From Pseudomonas sp. BN417 (GTDB lineage Bacteria; Pseudomonadota; Gammaproteobacteria; Pseudomonadales; Pseudomonadaceae): a DNA stretch of 64,000 nt. A program made the translations under genes and the position numbers. How positions within the stretch are numbered: position 1 is the stretch's first letter; every line of letters begins with the position of its first letter. Shown in pieces: positions 23,669 to 31,796 of the stretch. The notes below the pieces were generated by a model. That model made no database searches. It was not told the DNA's origin and was given only the letters and a program-made list of their open reading frames with translations. The stretch is taken from NCBI RefSeq assembly GCF_029871205.1, contig NZ_SSOJ01000114.1, positions 1 through 64,000 on the forward strand. The letters run 5' to 3'.

Positions 23669-24600
23669 TGAGCCCGCTCTACCTCCTGCAGAAACTCGCC
23701 CGAGCCCTGCTGACCGTGCTGCTGATCGTCAGCACGGTGTTCATCGTGCTTCGATTGTCTGGCGACCCGGCGATCTATGTGCTGGGCCTGGATGCCGACC
23801 CCCGGGCGCTGGATGCCTTCCGCCAGCAATGGGGACTGGACCAACCCTTGTGGCAGCAATATGTGCAATTCCTTGGAAACTGCCTGCAAGGGGACTTTGG
23901 CTACTCCTACTTCGAGGAGCGTGACGCAATGGCCGCGGTACTGGACCGCCTGCCGCAGACTCTGCTGCTGATGGGGATTACCGGACTGTGCACCTTGCTG
24001 ATCGGCATTCCGGCCGGGATCTACGCTGCGTTGCATCGCAATAGCTGGATCGATCGCTTGACCATGCTCGCGTCGGTAGCCGGCTTCAGTCTGCCGAATT
24101 TCGTCTTCGGCATTCTTCTGATCCTGCTGTTCTCGGTCACCTGGCAGCTATTGCCGACTGGCGGCAGTGGCAGCTGGCAGCACCTGGTGATGCCGGTGTT
24201 GACCATGACCCTGGCGGAAGCCGCAGTGTTCGCGCGCTTTACCCGCTCGGCGATGCTGGAGGCGCTGAACCAGCCTTACATGCGCACAGCTCGCGCCAAG
24301 GGACTGCGCTGGAACCAGGCAGTGCTCTACCACGCATTACCCAATGTGGCGATACCGCTGATCACCGTAATCGGATTCTTTGTTGGCACCTTGGTCGCAG
24401 GCGGTGTTGTGACCGAGAGCGTATTCGCGTGGCCCGGGCTGGGCAGGTTGCTGGTCAGCTCGGTGGCCAATCGCGACCTGGCAGTGGTGCAAATCATCGT
24501 GATGCTGATCGCTTGCTCGATGGTACTGACCAACCTGCTGGTCGATCTTCTGTACGGCTGGCTTGATCCACGAGTGGCCAGCTTGAGAAATGGGGGCTGA
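23668..24600 (+). CDS. ABC transporter permease, DppB/OppB type
   Basis: 310 aa. ATG 23668 shares its A with the preceding stop and has GGAGGTGG upstream. Six membrane helices. The N-terminal LARALLTVLLIVSTVFIVLR and the EAA-loop (FTRSAMLEALNQPYMRTARA followed by KGL) that contacts the ATPases are clear. Ends in a YGWLDPRV tail typical of DppB. Pairs with the DppC-type protein encoded next. Confidence 0.93.
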   Translation: MSPLYLLQKLARALLTVLLIVSTVFIVLRLSGDPAIYVLGLDADPRALDAFRQQWGLDQPLWQQYVQFLGNCLQGDFGYSYFEERDAMAAVLDRLPQTLLLMGITGLCTLLIGIPAGIYAALHRNSWIDRLTMLASVAGFSLPNFVFGILLILLFSVTWQLLPTGGSGSWQHLVMPVLTMTLAEAAVFARFTRSAMLEALNQPYMRTARAKGLRWNQAVLYHALPNVAIPLITVIGFFVGTLVAGGVVTESVFAWPGLGRLLVSSVANRDLAVVQIIVMLIACSMVLTNLLVDLLYGWLDPRVASLRNGG

Positions 24601-24601
24601 G

Positions 24602-25492
24602 ATGACGACGATGAGCGACTCGAAAGCGAGTAGCGGCCACGATGCTGTTAATACTGAGGACCGGTCCATGCGGCTGCCCTTGTTGATCTGGCTTTCGATC
24701 GGCTGGCTGGCGCTGTTGGTTCTGGTCGCCTTGAGTGGCGACCTGTGGTTGCCCCATGACTATCAACACATAGACCTGCGGGCACGGTTGCAGCCACCTG
24801 CCTGGCTGGCGGGCGGTAATTGGGGCCATTTCTTCGGCACTGATCACCTGGGGCGGGACGTACTGAGCCGCTTGGTCACGTCGGTGCAGGTCAGCCTCCT
24901 GGTGGCTCTGGTCGGTACCCTGATCAGCGCGCTGCTGGGCACCTTTATCGGCCTGCTGGCGACCCACTTCCGGGGTTGGGTGGACGACGTGGTAATGATC
25001 GCCATCGATTACCAGGCGTCTATCCCATTCATGATCCTGGCGCTGGCCGTTGTGGCGTTCTTCAGCAACAGCCTGGTGCTGTTCATCCTGCTGATGGGGC
25101 TCTACGGCTGGGAACGTTACGCCCGCATCGCCCGAGGCCTGGCGCTTTCGTCGGTCCAGCACGGTTTTGCAGTGGCAGTGCGCACGCTCGGTGCCTCGCC
25201 ATGGCGGGTCTACGGCCGTCATATCCTGCCGAATATTGCCAACGCGCTGATCGTCAACATGACGCTGAACTTCCCGCAGACCATCATGCTGGAGACATCG
25301 CTCAGCTTCCTGGGACTTGGAATCCAGCCACCGATGAGCAGCCTCGGCAATATGGTCGGGGGCGGTCGCGACTACCTGATGACGGCCTGGTGGCTGGCGA
25401 CCCTGCCGGCGCTTGTGATCTTCTTCACCACCCTGGCGTTTGCCCTGCTGGGGGATTGGGTGCGCGATAGGCTGGACCCCACCAGCCGTTGA
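24602..25492 (+). CDS. ABC transporter permease, DppC/OppC type
   Basis: 296 aa from ATG 24602, which follows the previous stop by one base; an in-frame ATG at 24590 would overlap. A hydrophilic N-terminus, then DppC features: FFGTDHLGRDVLSRLVTSVQ, the EAA-loop (HGFAVAVRTLGASPWRVYGR) and SFLGLGIQPPMSSLGNM. C-terminus LLGDWVRDRLDPTSR is the normal end. It completes the importer; all four membrane and motor genes overlap or abut, so expression is coupled. Confidence 0.93.
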   Translation: MTTMSDSKASSGHDAVNTEDRSMRLPLLIWLSIGWLALLVLVALSGDLWLPHDYQHIDLRARLQPPAWLAGGNWGHFFGTDHLGRDVLSRLVTSVQVSLLVALVGTLISALLGTFIGLLATHFRGWVDDVVMIAIDYQASIPFMILALAVVAFFSNSLVLFILLMGLYGWERYARIARGLALSSVQHGFAVAVRTLGASPWRVYGRHILPNIANALIVNMTLNFPQTIMLETSLSFLGLGIQPPMSSLGNMVGGGRDYLMTAWWLATLPALVIFFTTLAFALLGDWVRDRLDPTSR

Positions 25493-25924
25493 CTCCGAGC
25501 TGCCTGGAATAAGCTGGGTCACGTTTTTGGCGAAGTGGGTCACGCTTGTGTCGAGGCTGGCAAACGGTGACACCCGGTGAATGGACTCGTGGGTTTGGTC
25601 ACACGCCTATCGACGAGCCCCCAACTGCGCAGCGCCACAACGCAGCAGCTGTTAGGTTGCCAAAGCATCGAGGCCGAACTGCTCGGCTTCGATGCCTGCG
25701 TCTTCTGGTGAGGGGCATTAAAACGGATGAATCCGCTCACCGAATCGCCCTGCCTTACTGGGCAAGTATGAACGGCTGCATACGGCCTGGGCCGGAAGCA
25801 GTCAGTTGCACAGGGCGACTTTCGCCCCGAATCCGACACTCGGAACCGTCAGCAACACCTGCGGCGATTCTATTCCCCATGCCAGATGACATAATCGCGA
25901 GTGGCTCATAACAGGGTCGAATAA
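25493..25924. other. Gap with repeated TGGGTCAC motifs, possible IS21-type end
   Basis: 430 bp without a credible gene. GCTGGGTCACG (25512-25522), AGTGGGTCACG (25534-25544) and a weaker GTTTGGTCACAC (25592-25603) form a spaced direct repeat. IS21-family elements carry such multiple sub-terminal repeats, so this may be the remnant of an IS end. The remainder shows nothing I recognise. Confidence 0.4.
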
Positions 25925-26818
25925 ATGACCGTCGATAGCTTCGACCAACTCGCGATCTTCGCGACCGTGGCGCAGGAGCGTAGCTTCACCCGCGCCGCAG
26001 CCAAACTCGGTATGTCACAGCCCGCCTTGAGTCGGGCCATGCGTCAGCTAGAAGAACGCCTGGGCGTCCGGTTGCTCGCGCGCACCACGCGAAGCGTTTC
26101 GCCCACGGAAGCGGGCCAACATTTGTTGCAGGTAGTCGCTCCCAGGTTCGATGAAATCAACAGTGAGTTGGCTCTGCTCAGCGAGTACCGCGACAAGCCG
26201 GCCGGCAATCTGCGCATCACGGCCGGCGAGCATTCCGCGATCACCATCCTGCAACCCGTGCTCGCAAAGCTGCTGCCCGAAAATCCCGATCTCAACATCG
26301 AGATCATCGTGGACTACGGTCTGACCGATATCGTGGCGGAAGGCTATGACGCCGGCGTCCGGTTGGGTGAGCAAGTCGCCAAGGACATGATCGCGGTGCG
26401 CATCGGCCCCGACATGCAGATGGCTGTTGTCGGCTCTCCGGAGTACTTCGCCCGGAATCCGAAACCCAAGATCCCGCGCGATCTCATGCAGCACAACTGC
26501 ATCAACATCCGAATGCCGACTTACGGCGGAATCTTCCCTTGGGAGTTCGAGAAGAAGGGGCAGGAGCTGAAAGTCCGCGTCGAGGGGCAACTGGTTTTCA
26601 ACAACATTGCCATGCGAATGGAAGCAGCGCTCGAGGGGCTGGGGCTGGCCTACATGCCTGAAGACCTGGTGCAGAAGCATGTCGACGAGGGGCGGTTGAT
26701 TCGCGTGCTCGCGGATTGGTGCGAGCCGTTCTCGGGGTACCACCTCTACTATCCAAGCAGACGCCAAACCTCACCCGCCTTCACGTTGTTCCGTGATGCG
26801 CTGCGCTACTCCGGCTGA
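25925..26818 (+). CDS. LysR-family transcriptional regulator
   Basis: 297 aa. Helix-turn-helix in residues 5-65 (FATVAQERSFTRAAAKLGMS, QPALSRAMRQLEERLGVRLL) of the DmlR/CrgA-like subgroup, effector domain from about 90 (NLRITAGEHSAITILQPVL). Convergent with the four-gene exported-protein cluster that ends 36 bp away at 26854, so it is not in divergent position to its most likely targets. Its own start has only a weak ribosome site. Confidence 0.92.
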   Translation: MTVDSFDQLAIFATVAQERSFTRAAAKLGMSQPALSRAMRQLEERLGVRLLARTTRSVSPTEAGQHLLQVVAPRFDEINSELALLSEYRDKPAGNLRITAGEHSAITILQPVLAKLLPENPDLNIEIIVDYGLTDIVAEGYDAGVRLGEQVAKDMIAVRIGPDMQMAVVGSPEYFARNPKPKIPRDLMQHNCINIRMPTYGGIFPWEFEKKGQELKVRVEGQLVFNNIAMRMEAALEGLGLAYMPEDLVQKHVDEGRLIRVLADWCEPFSGYHLYYPSRRQTSPAFTLFRDALRYSG

Positions 26819-26853
26819 TTTTCCTCTCGCTCGCCGGACTATGGAGTCCGGAC

Positions 26854-27645
26854 TCATGAACGCCCGGCAGCTCCGGCCAAATGCGTATCCAACGCCTCGC
26901 GGGCACGCTTGGCCGCATCGGCGTCGCCGTTGTCGGCCAGCACCTGGATCACTTGACGCAACTGTGAAGCGGTAAGACCCACCCTCATGCTGGCGGCCAT
27001 GTGCGAGCGCAGTTGTGGCTCCACGCCGGGCGTGGCGGCCAGCGCTCCGACCGTCGCCAGCTCACGACTCTGCCAGTCCAGGTTATCGCGCTCGAAGATG
27101 TCGCCGAACAGATGTGCTTGCAGGTACTGGTTGATGACGGGCGCAAAGTCGAACAGCGGCCCCTGGACGGGCGCACCCGCAATGCGGGTCTGGTTGGCCT
27201 TGCCCACCGCCAGCAGTTCATCACCAGTGGGAACGTCGTGAGTGGGCTCGCGCCCCGGGGCGTCCTGAATGCCGCGCTGTTTTCGCTGCTCCACCACCTT
27301 CATCAACTCGGTGAGCGCATTCAGGCTGCGTGGAAACCCGGTGTAGGCGTAGAGCTGCACCAGGATCTCCTTCGCCTCGCTGATGGTCAGACCGGCATCC
27401 AGACCTTGGTTCAGCGCAGCGTTGAGCTTGGGCATGTTGCTTGTGGCCATGGTGGCGGCGATCAACGGAATGGCCCGCTGCTTGGCGGACAGGGTTTCGG
27501 CCGTGGGCTGTGCATTGGGCATGGCTTGCGGCTCCACGGCGTCCTGGGCAGCGTGACTCGGCGTAATCGCCAGCCCCAAGCTCAGCACGAATGCGGCTGC
27601 CAGCACTCCCGGCTTGAAGTAACTAGCGGGCGGTGTATTGGTCAT
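26854..27645 (-). CDS. Exported carboxymuconolactone-decarboxylase-family protein, two CMD domains
   Basis: 263 aa from ATG 27645, inside the end of the cupin gene (23-bp overlap). A signal peptide ([20 protein letters not shown]) is followed by two tandem CMD (AhpD-like) domains: first around residues 70-130 ([34 protein letters not shown]), second around 175-250 ([20 protein letters not shown], then [10 protein letters not shown]). The AhpD CxxC pair is absent, so a redox role is unlikely. Export is unusual for this family. Last gene of the minus-strand cluster. Confidence 0.87.
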   Translation of the reverse strand: MTNTPPASYFKPGVLAAAFVLSLGLAITPSHAAQDAVEPQAMPNAQPTAETLSAKQRAIPLIAATMATSNMPKLNAALNQGLDAGLTISEAKEILVQLYAYTGFPRSLNALTELMKVVEQRKQRGIQDAPGREPTHDVPTGDELLAVGKANQTRIAGAPVQGPLFDFAPVINQYLQAHLFGDIFERDNLDWQSRELATVGALAATPGVEPQLRSHMAASMRVGLTASQLRQVIQVLADNGDADAAKRAREALDTHLAGAAGRS

Positions 27646-28108
27646 CGGTGACTTTCTCCAGCCATTCCACACTCTTGCCATTCACCGCGCCAGTAACGGC
27701 AAGGTGGGTCATTGCGGTCGTCGGCGCGGCACCGTGCCAGTGCTTGACGCCAGGAGGGCACACGACCACGTCGCCTGGACGAATTTCTTGCACGGGTTTG
27801 CCCCATTCCTGGATCAGGCCCACGCCGGATACGACGACGAGTCGTTGCCCGGCGGGATGCGTGTGCCACGCCGAGCGCGCGCCGGGCTCGAAGGTCACGT
27901 AGGCGCCGGAGGCATTGATCTCGCTGCTGGCGGGAAACAAGGGATCAACGCGCACCCGCCCGGTGAAGTATTCCGCCGGGCCTGCGACCGAAGCCTGCGT
28001 GCCGGCGCGGCTGATCTGCTGGGCGGCCGAGGACTCCTTGGCCTCGTCGGCCGCATTGGCAAAGGGAATCGCGGCGCATACCGCGACCCCAAGTAGAGTC
28101 TTGTTCAT
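27623..28108 (-). CDS. Exported cupin-domain protein
   Basis: 161 aa. Signal peptide [20 protein letters not shown]. Single cupin barrel with metal ligands visible: HTHPAGQ (two His) near residue 82 and [11 protein letters not shown] in the second motif near 120. The HTHPAGQ...[13 protein letters not shown] pattern resembles the small metal-dependent cupins described as hydroxynitrile lyases and related CMD-linked enzymes. Coupled to the CMD gene by overlap. Reaction unknown. Confidence 0.87.
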   Translation of the reverse strand: MNKTLLGVAVCAAIPFANAADEAKESSAAQQISRAGTQASVAGPAEYFTGRVRVDPLFPASSEINASGAYVTFEPGARSAWHTHPAGQRLVVVSGVGLIQEWGKPVQEIRPGDVVVCPPGVKHWHGAAPTTAMTHLAVTGAVNGKSVEWLEKVTDDQYTAR

Positions 28109-28123
28109 GCTGCATGCCTCTGT

Positions 28124-29176
28124 TCAGAGAGTTCTGGCGTAGAACGCGGTCAGCTTGCCCATGGCGGCGTCCACATACTTTGGTTCCCAATAGGTCTCGA
28201 TATGGGTGGCGCCGTCGATCAGGAACAGCTCCTTGTCCTGCGTGCCGCTGGCCTTGGGGAACGCCTCTTTGCTCATGTACAGGCTGTCGGCCTTGCTGCC
28301 CGCGATCATCAGCAACGGTTTGTCGATCAATTCGATCTGGTTGGTAGCGTCGAAGCGCATCAGGTCCAGCAAGCTGCTCATGGTGTACTTGAAGGTCGAG
28401 TTGGGGTGCGCGTACGTCTTCCAGTAGTACTCGTAGCCCTGCCGGTACAGATCGAATGGCAACTTGGCGATCTGCTCATCGGTGAGGTTGGCATCACCTG
28501 CATAGAGAACTTCCCCCCCGGCCGCTTCCTGGGCGCGGGCCGCCGAGGCCTGTTGCAGTCGCTGCTCGATAGTGTCCAGTTGCGAATCCCCGTAACCGTT
28601 GCGACGAACTCGTCCGGAATTGAACATACTCAAGGTCGCCAGGGCCTTGAAGCGCTTGTCGGTCTGCGCTGCGGCCAGCGAGTACCCACCACCGCCGCAG
28701 ATCCCGAGCAGCCCCAAGCGTTGCTGATCCACGCCGGCATACTGGCTGATGAAGTCCGCCATGCCGTGGATGTCTTCGATGCGGTTCGCGGGTTTGTCCA
28801 CATTGCGCGGCTGGCCTTCGCTCGAACCTTGATAGGCCGCATCAGCGGCAACCGTGATGTAGCCTTGCTCGGCCAATCGCTGGGCATACAAGCCTGCAAC
28901 CTGCTCCTTCACCCCACCATTGGGATGTGCCACGACAACTGCCGGGTACTTCTTCGCAGGATCGTAGTTCGCCGGCGTATAGACGTTGGCGGCAATCTTC
29001 AGGCCGTTGAGCCTGTACGTGACCGGATGGATGTTGACCTTGCCCGGCTCGTTCTTCGCAATGGCGCCGTCGTAGACCAGGGTGAACGGGTTCTGCTTGT
29101 AGTCCGCCGCCTCGGCGCCAAGCGCCGACATCCCAACCATCGCGGCCATGAAGGTGGCCTTTATCGTTCGCTTCAT
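28124..29176 (-). CDS. Exported alpha/beta hydrolase (dienelactone-hydrolase-like)
   Basis: 350 aa. Signal peptide (KATFMAAMVGMSALGAEA). Alpha/beta hydrolase fold: AVVVAHPNGGVKEQ oxyanion region, nucleophile elbow LGICGGGGYSLAAA (Cys at the nucleophile site of a G-x-C-x-G elbow, as in dienelactone hydrolase), acid in IAGSKADSLY and His in DGATHIETYW. It lies 15 bp upstream of the cupin gene on the same strand. The Cys nucleophile sets it apart from the Ser hydrolases commonly exported. Confidence 0.85.
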   Translation of the reverse strand: MKRTIKATFMAAMVGMSALGAEAADYKQNPFTLVYDGAIAKNEPGKVNIHPVTYRLNGLKIAANVYTPANYDPAKKYPAVVVAHPNGGVKEQVAGLYAQRLAEQGYITVAADAAYQGSSEGQPRNVDKPANRIEDIHGMADFISQYAGVDQQRLGLLGICGGGGYSLAAAQTDKRFKALATLSMFNSGRVRRNGYGDSQLDTIEQRLQQASAARAQEAAGGEVLYAGDANLTDEQIAKLPFDLYRQGYEYYWKTYAHPNSTFKYTMSSLLDLMRFDATNQIELIDKPLLMIAGSKADSLYMSKEAFPKASGTQDKELFLIDGATHIETYWEPKYVDAAMGKLTAFYARTL

Positions 29177-29234
29177 CTGGATACTCCTGCCATTTTCTGC
29201 TGAGAGGCACGGCGGCTATCGCCGTGCAACGCGG

Positions 29235-30326
29235 TCAATCAAGTTCTTTCTCTGCGAGATACTTCGAAACCAGGTCTGCGATCTCGAGGTTGTTGATGTC
29301 CGAGAACGGGAAGTGGGAATTGCCCTTGATCCCGATCTCTGGCAAGTGGATGAGCCTCACGTCGCCGCCATGACGGTTCACCGTGTCACGCCACATGCGT
29401 GCCATCTCGAGCCGGGCGCGCCAGCTGTCCTGTGCAGGCAGCGCCACTGGTTTGGCGGGGATGTTGTCGCCATAGAAGATGACGATGGGAATCCGGGTCA
29501 GCGCTTCGAACTGCGCCTTCGGCACGACATGCGCCGAGAGCGTGTCGAACGCGCTGCGGATCGGCGCGGGAGCTTCACCTTCCGGAAACACGAAGCTGCT
29601 GCCCGGCTCAAATGCCACGATGGCCCGCACATTGCGGTTCTTGATCGCAGTCAGCCATCCGGGTCCACCAGCCTGGGAATGGGTGAACAGAATGGCTGGG
29701 CCGGTCTTTTCCAGCAGGGCAGAGACACCGTCGGAAACGACCTCGATGTCATAGGGACCGGTGTTGGGCGTCATCGATCGGAAGAACTGCTCCAGCGCAC
29801 CCTGTCCGCGCGGGAACTGGCTGCCCTCGAAGGAGTTGGGCCACAAGCCGATGCGGAACTGGTTGAACCACAGCTGCTCGTCCGCGACCGGCTTGATGGT
29901 CGTTTCCACCAGGCTGCGTCCCGCATCTCCCCGGCGCGGCTGGTCGATCAGATAGGTGGCGAAGCCGCGGCGCAGGAAGATGTTCTGGAACCCTTCGCGT
30001 CCGTCGGCCGTCGTCTCCCAGGACTTTGCGGACTGTCCTGCGCCATGCCACATGACGATTGGAAGCGGGTGGGCGTCCACCGGGATCTGATAGAACGCAT
30101 AGACGTGATCGCCGTGGTAAGTCTGACCATCGGGCTTCTTCGGGTTGTACGGATCAAAGGTGCCTGGTGCCGTGATCCCTTTGCCGCCGGCAATCAGGCT
30201 TCCCTGGTCCTTGATGACCAACGGGCTGCGTTCACTCGCACTGACGACCGCGCTGGAGAACAACGCAAGACAAAGGGTTCCCGCCCCAATCGCGGGCGCG
30301 CACTTGCGGATGATGTTTGCGGTCAT
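29235..30326 (-). CDS. Exported alpha/beta hydrolase
   Basis: 363 aa from ATG 30326, which has a GAGAG site; an upstream GTG at 30350 is less likely. Signal peptide (APAIGAGTLCLALFSSAVVS ending ASA). Hydrolase features: IVMWHGAGQSAKSWETT, a nucleophile elbow LFTHSQAGGPG (Ser in G-free T-H-S-Q-A form) near residue 205, and a late His in GIKGNSHFPF. It may be an esterase or lactonase. First gene of the four-gene exported cluster, separated from the next by 58 bp. Confidence 0.85.
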   Translation of the reverse strand: MTANIIRKCAPAIGAGTLCLALFSSAVVSASERSPLVIKDQGSLIAGGKGITAPGTFDPYNPKKPDGQTYHGDHVYAFYQIPVDAHPLPIVMWHGAGQSAKSWETTADGREGFQNIFLRRGFATYLIDQPRRGDAGRSLVETTIKPVADEQLWFNQFRIGLWPNSFEGSQFPRGQGALEQFFRSMTPNTGPYDIEVVSDGVSALLEKTGPAILFTHSQAGGPGWLTAIKNRNVRAIVAFEPGSSFVFPEGEAPAPIRSAFDTLSAHVVPKAQFEALTRIPIVIFYGDNIPAKPVALPAQDSWRARLEMARMWRDTVNRHGGDVRLIHLPEIGIKGNSHFPFSDINNLEIADLVSKYLAEKELD

Positions 30327-30360
30327 GGGTTGCTCTCGGCTTGAGTTCACTGAGTAGCAA

Positions 30361-30556
30361 GTTAACGCCAGACTATTGATCGATAAATATCAATAGTCGA
30401 ATAGTACTAATACCAAAAACGCATGAATTGGCGCTCTGTTCATCACGCCGGGCAAGTGGCGAAGGCAGTGAAGCATCAGAACGGGACCTCCTCCTTCTAC
30501 TCGGTTTGCACTTGGCAGGATTGCGACGGTCTATCCTTGACCGTCGCGGCGGAGGG
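30361..30556. other. Promoter-side region of the exported-protein cluster
   Basis: Immediately upstream of the minus-strand cluster the sequence is AT-rich (TTGATCGATAAATATCAATAG and neighbours at about 30376-30397), with TTGAT...ATCAA symmetry resembling a LysR site. No gene is present. From about 30430 it grades into mobile-element debris. Confidence 0.45.
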
Positions 30557-30675
30557 TCAAACTTCGGTCTGCTCCGTCATTTCCAAGGCATCATCGACCT
30601 CGATTCCCAGATATCTGACGGTGCTTTCAAGCTTCGTATGACCAAGCAGAATTTGGACTGCTCGCAAGTTCGCTT
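30557..30675 (-). pseudogene. C-terminal fragment of a tyrosine integrase (third, unrelated copy)
   Basis: From about 30670 the minus strand reads NLRAVQILLGHTKLESTVRY then LGIEVDDALEMTEQTEV and a stop at 30557-30559. LLGH and the nucleophilic Tyr are present, as in the end of a site-specific recombinase. It is a different family branch from the fragments at 12.2 and 14.3 kb. All upstream catalytic residues are missing. Confidence 0.85.
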
Positions 30676-30789
30676 GAGCGGGATTTCCTTCCACACTCCA
30701 CTCGGGATGCCCTTCGGTTTTGCCCGACTTGCTTTGCTAGATGCTCCTTGAGCCGGCTTTTGCTGTTGCTTCTGAGTGTTGTTGTTCAT
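30577..30789 (-). pseudogene. Start of a small gene fused to integrase debris
   Basis: An ATG at 30789 behind a good AGGAG site starts MNNNTQKQQQKPAQGASSKA and continues about 20 more residues before entering the integrase fragment in a different frame, ending at 30577. The Gln/Lys/Ser-rich start is not one I recognise. It is probably the 5' end of a lost gene; a genuine 70-residue protein is possible but less likely. Confidence 0.35.
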
Positions 30790-31031
30790 TTCAGGTTTCT
30801 CCTGGTTGCTGATGATGGGAACTTGCTTCGCTGAGTGACCTTTTCGCCTGGCCGAGCCAGGTCATCGTTCAGGGCGTGCGAAGAGGGTGCGCAGGGAAGC
30901 GCGCTGAAGTTCGTCAATAGCGCAGGGGAGGGGAGATAGACGACGCGGGCGGTAGCCCGGGAAAACGAAGCGCGCAGCGCCGGCACGGCGCGGAGACTCG
31001 AGCGATCGAAGCCCGCAGGGCGAGACTCATC

Positions 31032-31328
31032 GTGACCTGGGGCGATGACCTGGAACTGGCGGCTACCACCCTGCACCGGCTGGCGCTTGAGCAGGCCGGT
31101 GAGGTGATGCCCGCTCAGGCGTTCAAGCGCTGGATGGCCGCTAACAAGCTGTCGTTGACCACTGCCGCCGTCGAGTTGGGCTTTACCCGCCGCACCATCA
31201 CCGCCTACAGCAGCGGCACGGCGCTGATTCCCAAGCATGTGGCCTTGGCCTGCAAGGGCTGGGAGTTCGAGCACAAGGGCAAGAAGGCGGATAAGGCTGA
31301 GGGTAAAAAGGCGCGGCGTATCGCTTGA
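31032..31328 (+). CDS. Small helix-turn-helix protein (DUF2442-like C-terminal part)
   Basis: 98 aa from a GTG at 31032. The N-terminal TWGDDLELAATTLHRLALEQ and the HTH (FKRWMAANKLSLTTAAVELG, TRRTITAYSSG) followed by PKHVALACKGWEFE match the second half of small regulators annotated DUF2442/XRE that occur on plasmids and islands. The first ~50 residues expected of the family are not recognisable upstream, so it may be 5' truncated. The Lys-rich tail is unusual. Lies amid element scraps. Confidence 0.5.
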   Translation: MTWGDDLELAATTLHRLALEQAGEVMPAQAFKRWMAANKLSLTTAAVELGFTRRTITAYSSGTALIPKHVALACKGWEFEHKGKKADKAEGKKARRIA

Positions 31329-31434
31329 TGTTCGGCTGCTCGTGGCAGCCTCGGCGTTGAATGCGGACTGACAATCCAGGGCCATCTGGATCAGGGTTTC
31401 GCGGGTGGCCAGGATCTGCTCCTTGGCGATCGGC

Positions 31435-31563
31435 CCCGCCGCGCACCTGACCTTCTTCGAGTACGCCAGCATCGAGGTGCGCTGGGCGAAGGAGTTCGCG
31501 GTGGAGAACCGTCCCGAGGGCGAGATGCTCTGGGCCAAGCTGAGCCTTCCCTTCACCCTCTGA
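31435..31563 (+). pseudogene. Unidentified C-terminal gene fragment
   Basis: The plus-strand frame AAHLTFFEYASIEVRWAKEF, then AVENRPEGEMLWAKLSLPFTL and stop (31561-31563), has protein-like composition but no start, and I do not recognise the family. On the opposite strand a separate protein-like run (IAKEQILATRETLIQMALDC) ends near 31430, implying a recombination junction here. Confidence 0.4.
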
Positions 31564-31740
31564 ACATCCCGATGCTCAGCTGTACACCGGCCAGGCCTCG
31601 ACATTACGGTTTTCACGCCCCGCCGGCAGCTCGCCGGACTGCAGCAGCGCTGACTCGGATAGAGGAAGACGCTTTCGACTGGGAGTGGAAGCTGTTGGCT
31701 TGTACCGCATGTGCGTATCGGCCGCCTGGTACCCGCGTAG

Positions 31741-31766
31741 GGTGGATGTCGCTCATCACATCCACC
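31741..31766. repeat. Inverted repeat upstream of REP-like sequence
   Basis: GGTGGATGT (31741-31749) and ACATCCACC (31758-31766) form a 9-bp stem, in the form GTAGGGTGGATGT.. known from dispersed Pseudomonas repeats. It sits about 30 bp beyond the end of the AraC gene that finishes at 31797 and may act as its transcript end. Confidence 0.55.
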
Positions 31767-31796
31767 TTCCAATGCCCCAGCTGCCGCGAGGCGCAC

